From Spongiibacter nanhainus (GTDB lineage: Bacteria > Pseudomonadota > Gammaproteobacteria > Pseudomonadales > Spongiibacteraceae): a stretch of 64,000 bases of DNA. The notes under the pieces were generated by a model. It was not told the origin of the DNA, searched no databases, and saw nothing but the letters and a program-made list of their open reading frames with translations. Location of the stretch: positions 1,763,001-1,827,000 of the forward strand of contig NZ_CP066167.1 of the NCBI RefSeq assembly GCF_016132545.1. Direction: 5' to 3'. Of the stretch, positions 25,794 to 35,540 are shown in pieces. Within the stretch, counting starts at the first letter, position 1. Each line of letters starts with the position of its first letter. The position numbers and the translations under genes were made by a program.

Positions 25794-27197
25794 ATGACCA
25801 TCAATATCTATAACACCCTGTCCCGCGGTAAGCAGCCACTGGTCCCCCTGGAGCCCGGTAAAATCCGCATGTACGTGTGTGGTATGACCGTTTACGACTA
25901 CTGTCACCTCGGTCACGCCCGGGTGTTGGTCGCCTTTGATGTTATCAGCCGCTACCTGCGCGCCAAGGGATACGAGCTGACCTATATCCGCAACATCACC
26001 GATATTGACGACAAAATTCTGCGTCGCGCCGAGGAAAACGGCGAGCCCTTCGGCGATCTGACTGAGCGCTTTATAGCGGCCATGCACGAGGACGCTGAGC
26101 GCCTGGGTATCACTCCCCCTGACGGCGAGCCCCGGGCAACGGCCCATATAGACGACATTCAACGCATGATTGCGGCATTGATAGAGAAGGGCTTTGCCTA
26201 CCAGGCCGCCAATGGCGACATTTACTACCGGGTCGATCGCTTTGCCGACTACGGTAAATTGTCGGGTAAAAAGCCGGATGAACTTCTGGCGGGTGCCCGC
26301 ATTGCTGTCGATGAAGCAAAGGAAGACCCAAGGGATTTCGCGCTGTGGAAGGCTGCCGAGCCCGGCGAAGTGAGCTGGCCCTCGCCCTGGGGCGACGGCC
26401 GCCCGGGTTGGCATATCGAGTGCTCGGCCATGTCCACCTGCTGCCTGGGTGACAGCTTTGATATCCACGGCGGCGGACCGGACCTGGTGTTCCCCCATCA
26501 CGAGAACGAGATTGCCCAATCCGAGGCGGCCACCGGAAAACCCTATGCCACCACTTGGATGCATGCCGGTGCGGTACGGGTCGACAACGAGAAAATGTCC
26601 AAATCGTTGGGCAACTTCTTCACCATCCGGGAGATTCTGGATAAGTACCACCCGGAAGTGGTGCGTTACTTTCTCCTTTCAAGCCACTACCGCAGCGCCA
26701 TTAACTACTCGGAAGATAATCTGCAGATTGCCAAGCAAAACCTGGAGCGTTTCTACCACGCCTTGAAAGGCCTGGATGAGGTCTCGGCGTTGAGTTACGA
26801 GCAGTTATCGCAAGATAACGAGGTGGTGCAACGTTTTGATGCCGCCATGTGTGACGACTTTAATGTGCCCGAGGCGCTGGCGGTCTTGTTCGATCTGGTG
26901 CGGGACATGAATACCGCCCGGGCCAATGGCCATGATCTAACGCTGCGGGAGCAGAGCGGGCTATTGAAATCCCTGGGCTCGGTTCTGGGGATTCTGCAAA
27001 GCCCTGCCGGCGCTTTTTTGCAGTCGGGCGGTGGCGACAGTTTAGCGGAAAACGAGATTGAAGCGCTTATTGCAGAGCGTCAGGCCGCCAAGAAAAACCG
27101 GGACTTCGCCCGCGCCGATGAGATCCGCGATTCATTGAAGGCCCAGGGCGTGGTGTTGGAAGACAGTCGCGAGGGTACCACCTGGCGCAGAGAATAG
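25794..27197 (+). CDS. cysS: Cysteinyl-tRNA synthetase
   Basis: This 467-residue class I synthetase charges tRNA-Cys. Zinc is held by Cys29 ([10 protein letters not shown]), the Cys of HIECSAMS, and the His residues of [16 protein letters not shown] (38-41) and KMSKS (267-271) form the ATP site. The length is close to E. coli CysRS (461). The frame stays open into glnS, but the ATG at 25794 gives the canonical [11 protein letters not shown] start. It is probably co-transcribed with glnS. Confidence 0.98.
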   Translation: MTINIYNTLSRGKQPLVPLEPGKIRMYVCGMTVYDYCHLGHARVLVAFDVISRYLRAKGYELTYIRNITDIDDKILRRAEENGEPFGDLTERFIAAMHEDAERLGITPPDGEPRATAHIDDIQRMIAALIEKGFAYQAANGDIYYRVDRFADYGKLSGKKPDELLAGARIAVDEAKEDPRDFALWKAAEPGEVSWPSPWGDGRPGWHIECSAMSTCCLGDSFDIHGGGPDLVFPHHENEIAQSEAATGKPYATTWMHAGAVRVDNEKMSKSLGNFFTIREILDKYHPEVVRYFLLSSHYRSAINYSEDNLQIAKQNLERFYHALKGLDEVSALSYEQLSQDNEVVQRFDAAMCDDFNVPEALAVLFDLVRDMNTARANGHDLTLREQSGLLKSLGSVLGILQSPAGAFLQSGGGDSLAENEIEALIAERQAAKKNRDFARADEIRDSLKAQGVVLEDSREGTTWRRE

Positions 27198-27235
27198 GTT
27201 GCTATTAGGGTCGGAAAGCTTGAAGTACAGGGTGT

Positions 27236-27613
27236 TTATTTTGCCTTGTTTTGCTTGCCGCGATGGCGGAGCCACAAGCTCACCGAGGCCATAATCGCAA
27301 AGGCGCAAATTACACCTAGGCTATTGGCCAGCAGATCCTGAGGTGAGGCAACCCGTCCCGGTGCCAAGCGCTGGGCGACCTCTAATAGGCCGCTATAGGC
27401 TATCACCAGGACTGCCCCTATCAGTCTCCAGCGCATGCTGTTGGTCAGCGGGTAGGCCAGCGCCATCAACAAAAAATAGGCGCCAAAATGCTGGAATTTA
27501 TCCCAAATACTCAGAGGGATAGGGGAGCTACCGGCAGGCACCAGCGACAGCGCTGCAATGAGTGCGGCGTAGATCAACAATAAGCTTACGCGCTGCCAGC
27601 GCTTCAATGTCAT
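27236..27613 (-). CDS. VanZ-family membrane protein
   Basis: This 125-residue protein has four membrane helices and the VanZ-like pattern DKFQHFGAYFLLMALAYP, then LLEVAQRLAPGRVASPQDLLAN. The family is named after a teicoplanin-resistance gene, but most chromosomal members have no known role. Its ATG overlaps the stop of the DUF374 gene (ATGA, 27610-27613), so the two are translationally coupled. It is convergent with cysS. Confidence 0.85.
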   Translation of the reverse strand: MTLKRWQRVSLLLIYAALIAALSLVPAGSSPIPLSIWDKFQHFGAYFLLMALAYPLTNSMRWRLIGAVLVIAYSGLLEVAQRLAPGRVASPQDLLANSLGVICAFAIMASVSLWLRHRGKQNKAK

Positions 27614-28299
27614 GTGCTTCCCCGGTAGTCGTCGGCCAATAGTGCCACAAGGCGCTTTTCAGCATCCTTTACGATGTCTTCGACCGGGACTTCGTCACCA
27701 TAGTTCTCTAGAGGGAAGCGTTCGCTGTAAAAAGTGGCTGTGCTAAAGGGGTGGGGAATCTTGAACTTATCCCAGGTAGAGCTAATTCGCCACCCTTTGC
27801 ATTGAACTCTGACCAGGTAAAGGGGGAGACCGGCTTTGCGGGCCAGCACCACAGCGCCGGGCTTCATCTCGTGCCGGGGGCCCCGGGAGCCGTCCACCGT
27901 GAACGCCACTGTGCGCCCCTTGCGGGCGGCCCTTAGTAATTGAAAAAACGCATCTTGGCCACCCCGGCTGGGCGAGCCCAGAGCGACTTCATAGCCATTG
28001 TGTTCGAGAGCTTTGGCAATGGCGTAGCCAAAGTGGTTTTGCGAGGCAATGGTGGTGATGTCCTGGTGACGGAAATGCTGGCAGAGCGCCAGCAGCTCGT
28101 CGTGGAACACCGCCATAACGCAGGGTTGCTCTATCGCCGGGGTATTGGCAAAGCGCAGGCTGCGGGTCAACAGAAACAACCCGTGCATTACGCCGATCAG
28201 CAATTGCCGGGCAAACTTCTGCCCCGGACCGATTACCTTGGGTTTGCGCGGGCGCCGGCGTTTCTTCTTGGGCTGGGTCTTGGGTTGTGTCTGTTCCAT
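27610..28299 (-). CDS. DUF374-type lysophospholipid acyltransferase-like protein
   Basis: This 229-residue protein begins with a Lys/Arg/Pro-rich tail (PKKKRRRPRKPKVIGPG) and one hydrophobic segment, then the acyltransferase-like core: CVMAVFHDELLALCQHF, in which the WH pair of relatives is replaced by FH, and AFTVDGSRGPRHEMKPGAVV. DUF374 proteins are distant LPLAT relatives; some act on lipid A-like acceptors. The substrate is not known here. It lies ten bases after folD and overlaps the VanZ gene. Confidence 0.82.
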   Translation of the reverse strand: MEQTQPKTQPKKKRRRPRKPKVIGPGQKFARQLLIGVMHGLFLLTRSLRFANTPAIEQPCVMAVFHDELLALCQHFRHQDITTIASQNHFGYAIAKALEHNGYEVALGSPSRGGQDAFFQLLRAARKGRTVAFTVDGSRGPRHEMKPGAVVLARKAGLPLYLVRVQCKGWRISSTWDKFKIPHPFSTATFYSERFPLENYGDEVPVEDIVKDAEKRLVALLADDYRGST

Positions 28300-28309
28300 C
28301 TGGCCGGTG

Positions 28310-29155
28310 TCAGCCCAAGGATTTTTCGCCAGAAGTCACCGTCTGGAAGATCAAGGTGTTGATGGTCATGGGGCCAACGCCACCGGGGACCGGAGTAAGG
28401 GCGCTCGCTTTGTCGTGCAGAGGGGCCAGCTCGATATCGCCGACACCGCCGGGGTGGTAACCGGCATCGACAACCACCGCGCCCTCTTTGATCCACTCAG
28501 CCTTGATAAACTCGGGTTTGCCCACCGCGCCCACCACGATATCGGCCTGCTTGATCAGCTCTGGCAGGTTGCGGGTCCGGGAGTGGCAGATGGTCACCGT
28601 TGCGTTGGCCTGCAGCAGCATCATCGCCATGGGTTTGCCGAGAATCGGGCTGCGACCCACCACCACGGCGTGTTGCCCCTCCAGAGGAATCTCGTAGTGC
28701 TCCAGAATGCGCATAATGCCTTTGGGAGTGGCGCAGCCGTAGGCTTCTTCGCCCATGGCCATGCGGCCAAAACCGAGACAGGTGACGCCGTCGACGTCTT
28801 TCTCCAGCGAGATGGCGTCAAAGCATGCCCGCTCATCGATTTGCTCTGGCACCGGATGCTGCAACAGAATGCCGTGAACGTTGGGGTCGCTGTTGAGCTC
28901 GTCGATTTTGGCAAGCAGCTGTTCGGTGGTGGTGCTGGCGGGCATCTCCACCGCCAGGGAGTCCATGCCCACCCGGCGACAGGCGTTGCCCTTCATCTTG
29001 ACGTAGGTGGCTGAGGCGGGGTCGTCACCCACCAAAATGGTGGCCAAAATTGGTGTTTTGCCCGCCGATTTTTCTTTGATAACCGCGACCCGCTTGGCCA
29101 GCTGTTCTTCCCAGCTTGCCGCCAGCGCTTTACCGTCGAGGATGCGTGCAGTCAT
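28310..29155 (-). CDS. folD: Methylene-THF dehydrogenase/cyclohydrolase
   Basis: This 281-residue cytoplasmic bifunctional enzyme oxidises 5,10-methylene-THF and hydrolyses the product to 10-formyl-THF. The catalytic Tyr/Lys region [18 protein letters not shown], the PLP-like folate loop [13 protein letters not shown] and the NADP Rossmann motif [18 protein letters not shown] are present, as is the closing [18 protein letters not shown]. It is the first gene of folD-DUF374-vanZ. The PurU enzyme at 44331 consumes its 10-formyl-THF product. Confidence 0.97.
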   Translation of the reverse strand: MTARILDGKALAASWEEQLAKRVAVIKEKSAGKTPILATILVGDDPASATYVKMKGNACRRVGMDSLAVEMPASTTTEQLLAKIDELNSDPNVHGILLQHPVPEQIDERACFDAISLEKDVDGVTCLGFGRMAMGEEAYGCATPKGIMRILEHYEIPLEGQHAVVVGRSPILGKPMAMMLLQANATVTICHSRTRNLPELIKQADIVVGAVGKPEFIKAEWIKEGAVVVDAGYHPGGVGDIELAPLHDKASALTPVPGGVGPMTINTLIFQTVTSGEKSLG

Positions 29156-29256
29156 TGCCTATACCTTTTAATCACGTCACTACGAAAGAGGGCGGTATTG
29201 TCGCACGGGGGATGCGGCCAGGCCACTGACTACTATAAGATTTTTACCAAAATACG

Positions 29257-29285
29257 TTGACGAGGCAGGGGTGCCTGCGTATCAT
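29257..29285 (+). promoter_or_regulatory. Strong sigma-70 promoter of the tRNA operon
   Basis: TTGACG (29257-29262) and TATCAT (29280-29285) are separated by exactly 17 bp. A GC-rich discriminator (GCGCAGC) follows the -10 box, as in stringently controlled stable-RNA promoters. The first tRNA begins 36 bases further on. Confidence 0.8.
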
Positions 29286-29321
29286 GCGCAGCTCCTGTAG
29301 CGGGGCATATGGGTTACGTCT

Positions 29322-29398
29322 CGGGGTATAGCGCAGTCTGGTAGCGCGCCTGCTTTGGGAGCAGGATGTCGGGAGTTCGAATCTCTCTACCCCGACCA
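29322..29398 (+). tRNA. tRNA-Pro (anticodon UGG)
   Basis: This 77-nt cloverleaf has acceptor stem CGGGGTA/TACCCCG, anticodon stem CCTGC/GCAGG, loop TTTGGGA with anticodon TGG, and a T arm with GTTCGAATC. CCA is encoded (29396-29398). It is the first gene of a three-tRNA transcript. Confidence 0.97.
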
Positions 29399-29426
29399 CT
29401 TTCGATAACCCTAAACAGGCGGTGTT

Positions 29427-29503
<77 letters not shown>

Positions 29504-29524
29504 TTACAGGAAACCCATCTCAAT

Positions 29525-29601
29525 GGTGGCCGTAGCTCAGTTGGTAGAGTCCAGGATTGTGATTCCTGTTGTCGCGGGTTCGATCCCCGTCGGCCACCCC
29601 A
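29525..29601 (+). tRNA. tRNA-His (anticodon GUG)
   Basis: The extra 5' G(-1) at 29525 opposite C73 is typical of tRNA-His. The anticodon stem CAGGA/TCCTG closes loop TTGTGAT with anticodon GTG, and CCA is encoded at 29599-29601. A short T-rich run follows, without a strong hairpin of its own. Confidence 0.97.
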
Positions 29602-29704
29602 TTTCTTTTATCCCGATTTAGGGATGTTAAGTCAGCGTGTTTTTTCAGAGTGCCAAGTCGATGGTTTGCTGCGGTGAACGATTTCGCTGTACTGTGGCCT
29701 AGGA

Positions 29705-30460
29705 TTACAGGCAGGCGAGGTAGGACTTAACGGCTTTTTCCAGGCCCATTTCGATGGCGTCGACGGTAAACGCGTGACCAATCGAGACTTCCAACAAGTC
29801 TTTTACGCTGCTGCTAAATAGCATCAGGTTGTGGAGGTTGAGATCGTGGCCGGCGTTGAGCCCAAGGCCTATCTCTGCGGCCACGTCGCTGGCATCTATA
29901 AATGTTTGCAGCACCTGATCCTGGTCATTGCTGCCAAAGGCGCTGGCGTAGGGGCCAGTATAGAGCTCAATGCGGTCGGCGCCAATTTCACGGGCTAGTC
30001 TGATTTGCTCTTCCACCGGGTCCATAAACAGGCTGACCCGCACCCCCAGCTCATGTAATTCCTCGATAATAGGCAACAGGCGCTCGCCGTCCCGGGTCAG
30101 ATCGAAACCGTGGTCAGAGGTCAGTTGGCTGTTGGTGTCGGGTACCAGGGTGCACTGGGCGGGCCGGGTCTTGCGAATGATGTTGAGAAAACCCGGGTAG
30201 TCACTGACCCCGGGGCGATCGCTTTTCATAGGGGCAGCAAAGGGGTTGCCCTCAATGTTGAACTCCACATCCAGCATCGCGGCCAACTCATAGCAGTCGT
30301 CGGCGCGAATATGACGCTGATCGGGGCGGGGGTGCACAGTAATGCCGTGGGCGCCCGCCGCGACACACCGCGCGGCATGTAAGGGGACGCTGGGGTACTC
30401 GGTATCCCTGGAGTTGCGGATCAACGCAATTTTGTTGAGGTTGATGCTAAGTGCAGTCAT
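29705..30460 (-). CDS. pdxJ: Pyridoxine 5'-phosphate synthase
   Basis: This 251-residue TIM-barrel enzyme makes pyridoxine 5'-phosphate from 1-deoxyxylulose 5-phosphate and 3-amino-2-oxopropyl phosphate in vitamin B6 synthesis. Signatures are LSINLNKIALIRNSR, GAHGITVHPRPDQRHIRADD, the catalytic Glu in FNIEGNPF, and GLNAGHDLNLHNL near the C-terminus. I use the ATG at 30460, which gives the usual MTALSINLNK; an upstream ATG would add five residues. It is separated by 19 bases from the cyclophilin gene upstream on the same strand. Confidence 0.97.
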   Translation of the reverse strand: MTALSINLNKIALIRNSRDTEYPSVPLHAARCVAAGAHGITVHPRPDQRHIRADDCYELAAMLDVEFNIEGNPFAAPMKSDRPGVSDYPGFLNIIRKTRPAQCTLVPDTNSQLTSDHGFDLTRDGERLLPIIEELHELGVRVSLFMDPVEEQIRLAREIGADRIELYTGPYASAFGSNDQDQVLQTFIDASDVAAEIGLGLNAGHDLNLHNLMLFSSSVKDLLEVSIGHAFTVDAIEMGLEKAVKSYLACL

Positions 30461-30479
30461 GGCTGGGCCTCGCACCCAT

Positions 30480-31082
30480 TCAGTGCGGTGACGTCGATTG
30501 GTCGGCAGCGACGGTTACGCTCTCGATCAGGATGGGCTCTACCGGCAGGTCGTCAAAGCCACCGTAGGCGTGGGTCTTTGAGTTCGCAATATCCCGCACC
30601 ACGTGCTGGCCGTCAATCACCTCGCCAAATACCGCGTATCCGGCTCGTCCGGCGCGGGCATCCAGTGACAGGTTCATGCGCATATTGATAAAGAACTGGG
30701 AGCGGGCGCTGTCGGGGTCGGCAGTGCGAGCCATCGCCACGGTCCAGCGGTCGTTGCGCAGGCCGCTACTTTTGGCCTCATTGACGATCGGCTCGCCATT
30801 GGGCTTTTCCACCAGGTCTTTAGTGTAGCCGCCACCCTGAACAGCAAAACGGCGAATTACCCGATGAAAAATGGTGTTGTCGTAAAAACCGCTGCGGGCA
30901 TAGCCGAGAAAATTGGCCACGGTAACCGGTGCTTTATCGGGGTAAAGGGCCAGCACAATATCGCCTTGGCTGGTATGCAGCGTGACCTGAGGCCGCTTGT
31001 CTGCCTCGGCCAGCGAAACGGTGCTGGTGAGTAGCGTCAGCAGCAGAAACAGGCTGAGTCTGGTCCCGGCTCGGGGCATCAT
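30480..31082 (-). CDS. Periplasmic peptidyl-prolyl isomerase (cyclophilin A type)
   Basis: This 200-residue cyclophilin has an N-terminal signal peptide (LSLFLLLTLLTSTVSLAEA, cleavage near residue 26), placing it in the periplasm. The core motifs FYDNTIFHRVIRRFAVQGGG, ARSQFFINMRMNLSLD and GYAVFGEVIDGQHVVRDI are intact. It probably assists folding of exported proteins. It follows the SH3-domain gene by one base on the same strand and precedes pdxJ. Confidence 0.92.
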   Translation of the reverse strand: MMPRAGTRLSLFLLLTLLTSTVSLAEADKRPQVTLHTSQGDIVLALYPDKAPVTVANFLGYARSGFYDNTIFHRVIRRFAVQGGGYTKDLVEKPNGEPIVNEAKSSGLRNDRWTVAMARTADPDSARSQFFINMRMNLSLDARAGRAGYAVFGEVIDGQHVVRDIANSKTHAYGGFDDLPVEPILIESVTVAADQSTSPH

Positions 31083-31083
31083 C

Positions 31084-31761
31084 CTACACCCACTCCGAGC
31101 GCTTCTTGGGCATCATTCGCGGCACAATCAGGGTGATCATTACGCCGATTAGCACGGCAAAGGCGCCATTTAAGAAGAATTCGTTTTCTTTGTTCTCCCG
31201 CAGCCGGGCGTTATCGGTTCTGAGCACGTCGACTTCGCTGGAGAGCAACTGGTTGCTTTCCAATAAGCGGCGATTCTCTTCGTCGAGTTTAATGGCGTTG
31301 GAGGAGATGCGTTTGATTTCTTCCAGCTCCTGGGCGAGGGCGCTGTTTTCCTCTTTTAACTCGTTGATAACGCTGCTGTTTTGTTGGCTGGCCTGGGCGG
31401 AGTTGGCCAGTTTGTCTTGCAGCTCGCGATTTGCCTCGGTCAGCTCGACCACTTTGTTATGGGCGGCCCGCAGTTGGGTTTTGGCAGCGGGGGATTCATC
31501 CAGGTAGTGGGAGGGCAGCCAGCCCTCCAGCCCGCCTTTGGTGCGGACCTGGGACCAATCGCCCTCGGAGTTAATCACTTGTAGTTCAGTGCCGCTGGGC
31601 AAGCCTCGATGGACAATGCGATGCTTGGTGGTGTTGCCCACCCGCAGCGGCACATAGACAGTATCGGTGATATAGCGTGTTTGCGACCACGCCTGCGCGG
31701 CGGCTAGGGTGGCGAAACAAAGCACGAGCAGGGGGAATAATTTCTTCACTGAAATTTCCAC
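31084..31761 (-). CDS. TIGR04211-type SH3 and coiled-coil membrane protein
   Basis: This 225-residue envelope protein has a signal peptide ending near AAAQAWSQ, a bacterial SH3 domain (about residues 30-90, VPLRVGNTTKHRIVHRGLP and GLEGWLPSHYL), a long coiled coil (about 95-195) and a C-terminal membrane anchor (FLNGAFAVLIGVMITLIV) followed by basic residues. This layout matches the YgiM/TIGR04211 family, whose precise role is unknown, though a cell-wall contact is likely. The start may be GTG at 31761 or GTG at 31749, the latter better placed after GGAA. Confidence 0.85.
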   Translation of the reverse strand: MEISVKKLFPLLVLCFATLAAAQAWSQTRYITDTVYVPLRVGNTTKHRIVHRGLPSGTELQVINSEGDWSQVRTKGGLEGWLPSHYLDESPAAKTQLRAAHNKVVELTEANRELQDKLANSAQASQQNSSVINELKEENSALAQELEEIKRISSNAIKLDEENRRLLESNQLLSSEVDVLRTDNARLRENKENEFFLNGAFAVLIGVMITLIVPRMMPKKRSEWV

Positions 31762-31873
31762 GTTAATAAATGGCTGTAACTAGTTAACTCACAAGAGTAA
31801 AGCAGTTCTACGGGTAGTTCAATTGATGGTCCTGCCACAGAGATCGGCCGTTAACGGGGCGCAGCGCGAGGTC

Positions 31874-32173
31874 TTAGGGCAGTACTTTCTTGTAGGGCTT
31901 CACCACCACCCGCTGATAGACACCCGCCGTGATATAGGGATCGGCGTCTGCCCACTGCTGGGCCTCGTCGAGGGAAGAAAACTCAGCCACTACCAGACTG
32001 CCAGTAAAGCCGGCTTCACCGGGATCTTCACTGTCGATAGCCGGGTGGGGGCCCGCCAATACCAGGCGGCCTTCTGCCTTGAGCTGCTCTAAGCGCGCGA
32101 TATGGTCAGCTCTGGCACCCTGGCGTTTTTCCAGGCTGTTTTCGACGTCTTCACTGATGATGGCGTAGAGCAT
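31874..32173 (-). CDS. yciI: YciI-family protein
   Basis: This 99-residue ferredoxin-like alpha/beta protein has the YciI pattern [40 protein letters not shown], and the His/Asp pair implicated in catalysis ([10 protein letters not shown]). YciI in Haemophilus is proposed to be an enzyme, but no substrate is established. In many gammaproteobacteria it lies near septation and PHP/yciO/scpAB genes, as here. Confidence 0.92.
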   Translation of the reverse strand: MLYAIISEDVENSLEKRQGARADHIARLEQLKAEGRLVLAGPHPAIDSEDPGEAGFTGSLVVAEFSSLDEAQQWADADPYITAGVYQRVVVKPYKKVLP

Positions 32174-32223
32174 GGCGGTCTCCTGTTGTGGGCTGGCTGA
32201 GGCTGTGTGCGGGGTTTGGCGTT

Positions 32224-32925
32224 TTACTGGTGACGAAAAATCTGTTCCAACTCCAAATCAGTCAGGCGTTTGATTTGGCGAAATAAATAGAGCAGCGCGC
32301 CCATCATCACCAGGGTGCAGGGCAGGGCAATGACCGGAAAGCTTAAACCGGTCATCTTGCCCAGTTCAGCACTGTATTCAGGGGTACCGGGCGGACTCAC
32401 CAGAAGAATTTTGGCAAGGGCGTAGTTCAGCACCGAGGACAGAAAGAACGATCCGGCCACCATATAGGTAGCCCGGCGCAGTGCCAGATCGAAGTCGCGT
32501 TGGCATTGCCGCTGAGCCAGGGCGTCGCTGACTTTGTCGGTGTCGATAATGTCGTCGTTGAGCAGTAATGTGCGGATCAGTGGGTAGCGGGTGTACATGG
32601 AGGCCAGGGTCGCCAAGCCGATGATGGCGGGAATCGCTGCTTCCTTAATCGCGATATATTTGGGATCGAGCTCCATCAGGCTGATGCCGCCGGTAAGCAA
32701 AATGCTGATAAAACCCAGTGCAGAAAACACATTGGCGCGACGGGTTTTGATAAAATCCCAGGCACCGAAGGCCAGCGGAAAGGCCAGGGCGATGGCGATA
32801 CTCAGGGAAGCGCCCAATTCGTCCTCATCGCTGAGCTTGGTCATGATCAGCGTGGGAATCACGATATTGAATAACAGATTGGTGACAACACTGTGGCGTT
32901 GTTGCCGAGGAGCCTGTTCCGGCAT
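32224..32925 (-). CDS. VC0807-family integral membrane protein
   Basis: This 233-residue protein has about six membrane helices. It starts with the family-like [20 protein letters not shown], then [20 protein letters not shown] and [15 protein letters not shown] recognise the VC0807 pattern, related in layout to the septation protein IspZ/YciB that occupies this position next to yciI in other species. Function is unknown. It is divergent from the PHP gene with 136 noncoding bases between. Confidence 0.75.
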   Translation of the reverse strand: MPEQAPRQQRHSVVTNLLFNIVIPTLIMTKLSDEDELGASLSIAIALAFPLAFGAWDFIKTRRANVFSALGFISILLTGGISLMELDPKYIAIKEAAIPAIIGLATLASMYTRYPLIRTLLLNDDIIDTDKVSDALAQRQCQRDFDLALRRATYMVAGSFFLSSVLNYALAKILLVSPPGTPEYSAELGKMTGLSFPVIALPCTLVMMGALLYLFRQIKRLTDLELEQIFRHQ

Positions 32926-33061
32926 GCTTTGTCCTGTATGCTGTTCGGAGTGGGGTGGTTAATGCAGGCCGACACTATAGCCGCTTTGGCGTCAGCCCAC
33001 TACTGCCGGTTGCGGCGTACAGCCAATAACGCTGCATTCACAAATTTGGGGAGAGCCCTTT

Positions 33062-33919
33062 TTGATAGTTGATTTACATACCCACACCACCGCCTCTGAT
33101 GGTAGTCTCACCCCGGCCGAGCTTATTCAGCGGGCTCGGGGCCGTGGTGTTGAGTTGCTGGCCATTACCGATCACGACACCCTGGCGGCCTACGGGGAGT
33201 TGGCAAGCTCCCAAACTGGCGGGATGCAGATGGTCGCCGGCCTGGAGCTGTCGTGCACCTGGAATGGCGTCACCATTCACATTCTGGGTTTGGGGGTCGA
33301 TCTGGATAGTGAGATCATCAATCAAGCGGCAGACAGCCAGCGACTGGCCCGCCAAAGCCGGGCACAAGAGATCGGTCGACGGCTGGAAAAGAAAGGGTTG
33401 TCCGGAGTGTATCAGCAGGTCGCGGACGCCGCGGATGGCCGGGCAATCGGTCGCCCGGACTTTGCTAAAGCAATGGTGGAATTGGGCATGGTGAATTCAG
33501 TGGCCGATGCCTTTGACCGCTACCTGGGTAACGGCAAGATTGGTGACGTTAAGGCCATGTGGCCGACCATGTCAGAAGTGGTTACCTGGATCGTCGAGGC
33601 CGGCGGCACCGCGGTGCTGGCCCATCCCACCCAATACAAAATGACCAATGCCAAGCTGCGGCGTTTTCTTGGCGAATTTGTCGACGCGGGCGGCGATGGC
33701 TTGGAAGTGTGCAACGGCCGTCCACCGGAAGTCGAGATTCGCTATTTGCGGGAGCTGTGTCGGGAGTTCGATCTTGCAGCCAGTGCCGGCAGTGACTTTC
33801 ACCAGCCCAACCCCTGGTGCGACCTCGGCTGTGACAGCAGCGTCATCGGTCAGTGCCGCCCGGTGTGGCAGCGCTGGCTAAGTGTGGGCGGTGAACCTTC
33901 AGGAGTCTCTGCACCATGA
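33062..33919 (+). CDS. PHP-domain phosphoesterase, RNase AM (YciV) type
   Basis: This 285-residue metal enzyme has the PHP motifs VDLHTHTTASDG, LAITDHDTLAAY, AVLAHPTQYK and AGSDFHQP. E. coli YciV/RNase AM is a 5'-3' exoribonuclease that trims rRNA 5' ends and also acts on 3',5'-nucleoside bisphosphates. The start is TTG at 33062, since the conserved IVDLHTHT begins at residue 2 and a GGGGAGAG ribosome-binding site lies just upstream. It overlaps yciO by four bases (ATGA). Confidence 0.9.
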   Translation: MIVDLHTHTTASDGSLTPAELIQRARGRGVELLAITDHDTLAAYGELASSQTGGMQMVAGLELSCTWNGVTIHILGLGVDLDSEIINQAADSQRLARQSRAQEIGRRLEKKGLSGVYQQVADAADGRAIGRPDFAKAMVELGMVNSVADAFDRYLGNGKIGDVKAMWPTMSEVVTWIVEAGGTAVLAHPTQYKMTNAKLRRFLGEFVDAGGDGLEVCNGRPPEVEIRYLRELCREFDLAASAGSDFHQPNPWCDLGCDSSVIGQCRPVWQRWLSVGGEPSGVSAP

Positions 33920-34545
33920 CACAATTTTTTCAGATCCATCCGGAAAACCCCCAGGCGCGACTTATCAAGCAAGCGGCGGATATTGTCCGACAGGGTGGCG
34001 TCATTGCCTATCCCACAGACTCTGCCTACGCCTTGGGTTGTCACCTCGGTGATAAAACAGCCCTGGAGCGGATCAGGGCAATACGGCGACTGGACAAGAA
34101 TCACAATTTTACTCTGGTGTGTCGGGATTTATCCGAGCTGGGTAATTATGCCCGAGTCGACAATTCGGCCTTTCGAGTACTGAAAAACCTGATACCCGGC
34201 CCTTATACCTTCATCCTCAAAGCCAGCCCTGAAGTCCCCAAACGGCTGGCCCACCCCAAGCGCAAGAGTATCGGCTTGCGGGTGCCGGACAATCAAATCT
34301 GCCAGGATTTGCTGGCAGAGCTCGGCGAGCCGCTGATGAGCGTCAGTCTGATCCCCCCGGACGACGATCTGCCGATGACCGATCCCTACGATATCCGCGA
34401 TACCCTCGGTCATCAGCTCGACCTGGTGATCGATGGAGGCTACTGCGGTTTGGAGGCCACTTCGGTGGTGGATTTAGTGGACGATGTACCGGTAATCGTC
34501 CGCCGCGGCCTGGGAGACGTGAGTCTGTTTGACGATGCTCTGTGA
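33916..34545 (+). CDS. yciO: YciO-like Sua5/YrdC-fold protein
   Basis: This 209-residue protein has the YrdC RNA/nucleotide-binding fold: GGVIAYPTDSAYALGCHLGD, LVCRDLSELGNYAR, and SIGLRVPDNQICQDLL. Sua5/TsaC relatives make threonylcarbamoyl-AMP for tRNA t6A37. YciO proteins are paralogues with weaker or uncertain activity, so TsaC function should not be assumed. The position between the PHP gene and scpA is the classic yciO location. Confidence 0.92.
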   Translation: MTQFFQIHPENPQARLIKQAADIVRQGGVIAYPTDSAYALGCHLGDKTALERIRAIRRLDKNHNFTLVCRDLSELGNYARVDNSAFRVLKNLIPGPYTFILKASPEVPKRLAHPKRKSIGLRVPDNQICQDLLAELGEPLMSVSLIPPDDDLPMTDPYDIRDTLGHQLDLVIDGGYCGLEATSVVDLVDDVPVIVRRGLGDVSLFDDAL

Positions 34546-34563
34546 TGGCGGAGCGGATAGCCG

Positions 34564-34569
34564 TATAAT
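34564..34569 (+). promoter_or_regulatory. Candidate -10 box before scpA
   Basis: A perfect TATAAT follows the yciO stop and lies 36 bases before the chosen scpA start. No convincing -35 box is seen. It may give scpA-scpB-rluB a promoter separate from the PHP-yciO pair. Confidence 0.4.
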
Positions 34570-34604
34570 TGCGCCTTTGCTCGACAACACCAGCGAGGAC
34601 GCGA

Positions 34605-35540
34605 GTGCAGGACGATAACATCCGCGAGGCGGAGATCAGTGACAACAGCGAGGAGGCGGTAGCCAATCAACCCGCCCCAGCGCCGCTGGAGCCGCTGAGC
34701 GATCAGCCGGAGGTGATGGAAATCGTCAGTCTGCAGGCCTTGCGCCAGCTACCGCAACAGGGTGAAATGCCCTTCGCGGTGGTGCAGGGCAAGCCCATCA
34801 CCGAGCTCCCCAAAGACCTGTATATTCCCCCTGAAGCGCTGGAAGTTTTTCTGGAGGCCTTTGAGGGGCCGCTGGACCTATTGTTGTATCTGATCAAGCG
34901 GCAAAACCTCGATATTCTGGAAATTAACGTTTCCCAGATCACTGAGCAGTACATGCAGTACGTCAACATGATGAATGCTATGCAATTCGAGTTGGCGTCG
35001 GAGTACCTGTTGATGGCGGCGATGTTGGCCGAAATCAAATCCCGCATGTTGCTGCCGCGCTCATCGGAAGAGCTCGATGAAGAAGAAGACCCTCGGGCTC
35101 AACTGATTCGCCGTCTACAGGAGTACGAGCGCTTCAAGCAGGCGGCTGAGAATCTGGACGAGCTGCCCCGAGTGGGGCGCGAGGTTCACCTGTCCGAGGT
35201 GGAGCCGCCGCCATTGGAGAAGACCCGGCCGGAGCCGGAGGTGGATCTGCGGGAACTGGTGATGGTGCTGGGGGAAGTACTGCGCCGGGCCGACCTGTTT
35301 GAAAGCCACCAGGTGGAGCGGGAAAAACTGTCGACTCGGGAGCGCATGTCGGAAGTGCTGGCGCGGCTCAAGGGCCAGCAAGGCTTTATGCCCTTTGTCA
35401 CCCTGTTCCGCGCGGAAGAAGGGCGGCTGGGGGTGGTAGTAACCTTCCTGGCGGTTATGGAATTAATCAAAGAATCATTGGTGGAGATTGTCCAGTCTGA
35501 GCCTTTTGCGCCCATCCATGTAAAAGCGAAGACCGGTTGA
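34605..35540 (+). CDS. scpA: Segregation and condensation protein A (kleisin)
   Basis: This 311-residue kleisin bridges the SMC heads and ScpB in the chromosome-condensing complex. The core pattern EAFEGPLDLLLYLIKRQNLD starts near residue 85, followed by YLLMAAMLAEIKSRMLLPR and a C-terminal winged helix (GQQGFMPFVTLF). The first 80 residues form an acidic, Pro-rich N-terminal extension longer than in B. subtilis ScpA. The GTG at 34605 is supported by GAGG six bases upstream. It overlaps scpB by four bases. Confidence 0.95.
   Translation: MQDDNIREAEISDNSEEAVANQPAPAPLEPLSDQPEVMEIVSLQALRQLPQQGEMPFAVVQGKPITELPKDLYIPPEALEVFLEAFEGPLDLLLYLIKRQNLDILEINVSQITEQYMQYVNMMNAMQFELASEYLLMAAMLAEIKSRMLLPRSSEELDEEEDPRAQLIRRLQEYERFKQAAENLDELPRVGREVHLSEVEPPPLEKTRPEPEVDLRELVMVLGEVLRRADLFESHQVEREKLSTRERMSEVLARLKGQQGFMPFVTLFRAEEGRLGVVVTFLAVMELIKESLVEIVQSEPFAPIHVKAKTG

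Noticed and set aside
33916-34545. TsaC/Sua5 threonylcarbamoyl-AMP synthase
   Set aside because: The neighbourhood (PHP-scpA-scpB-rluB) and length fit the YciO paralogue, whose activity in t6A synthesis is not established.
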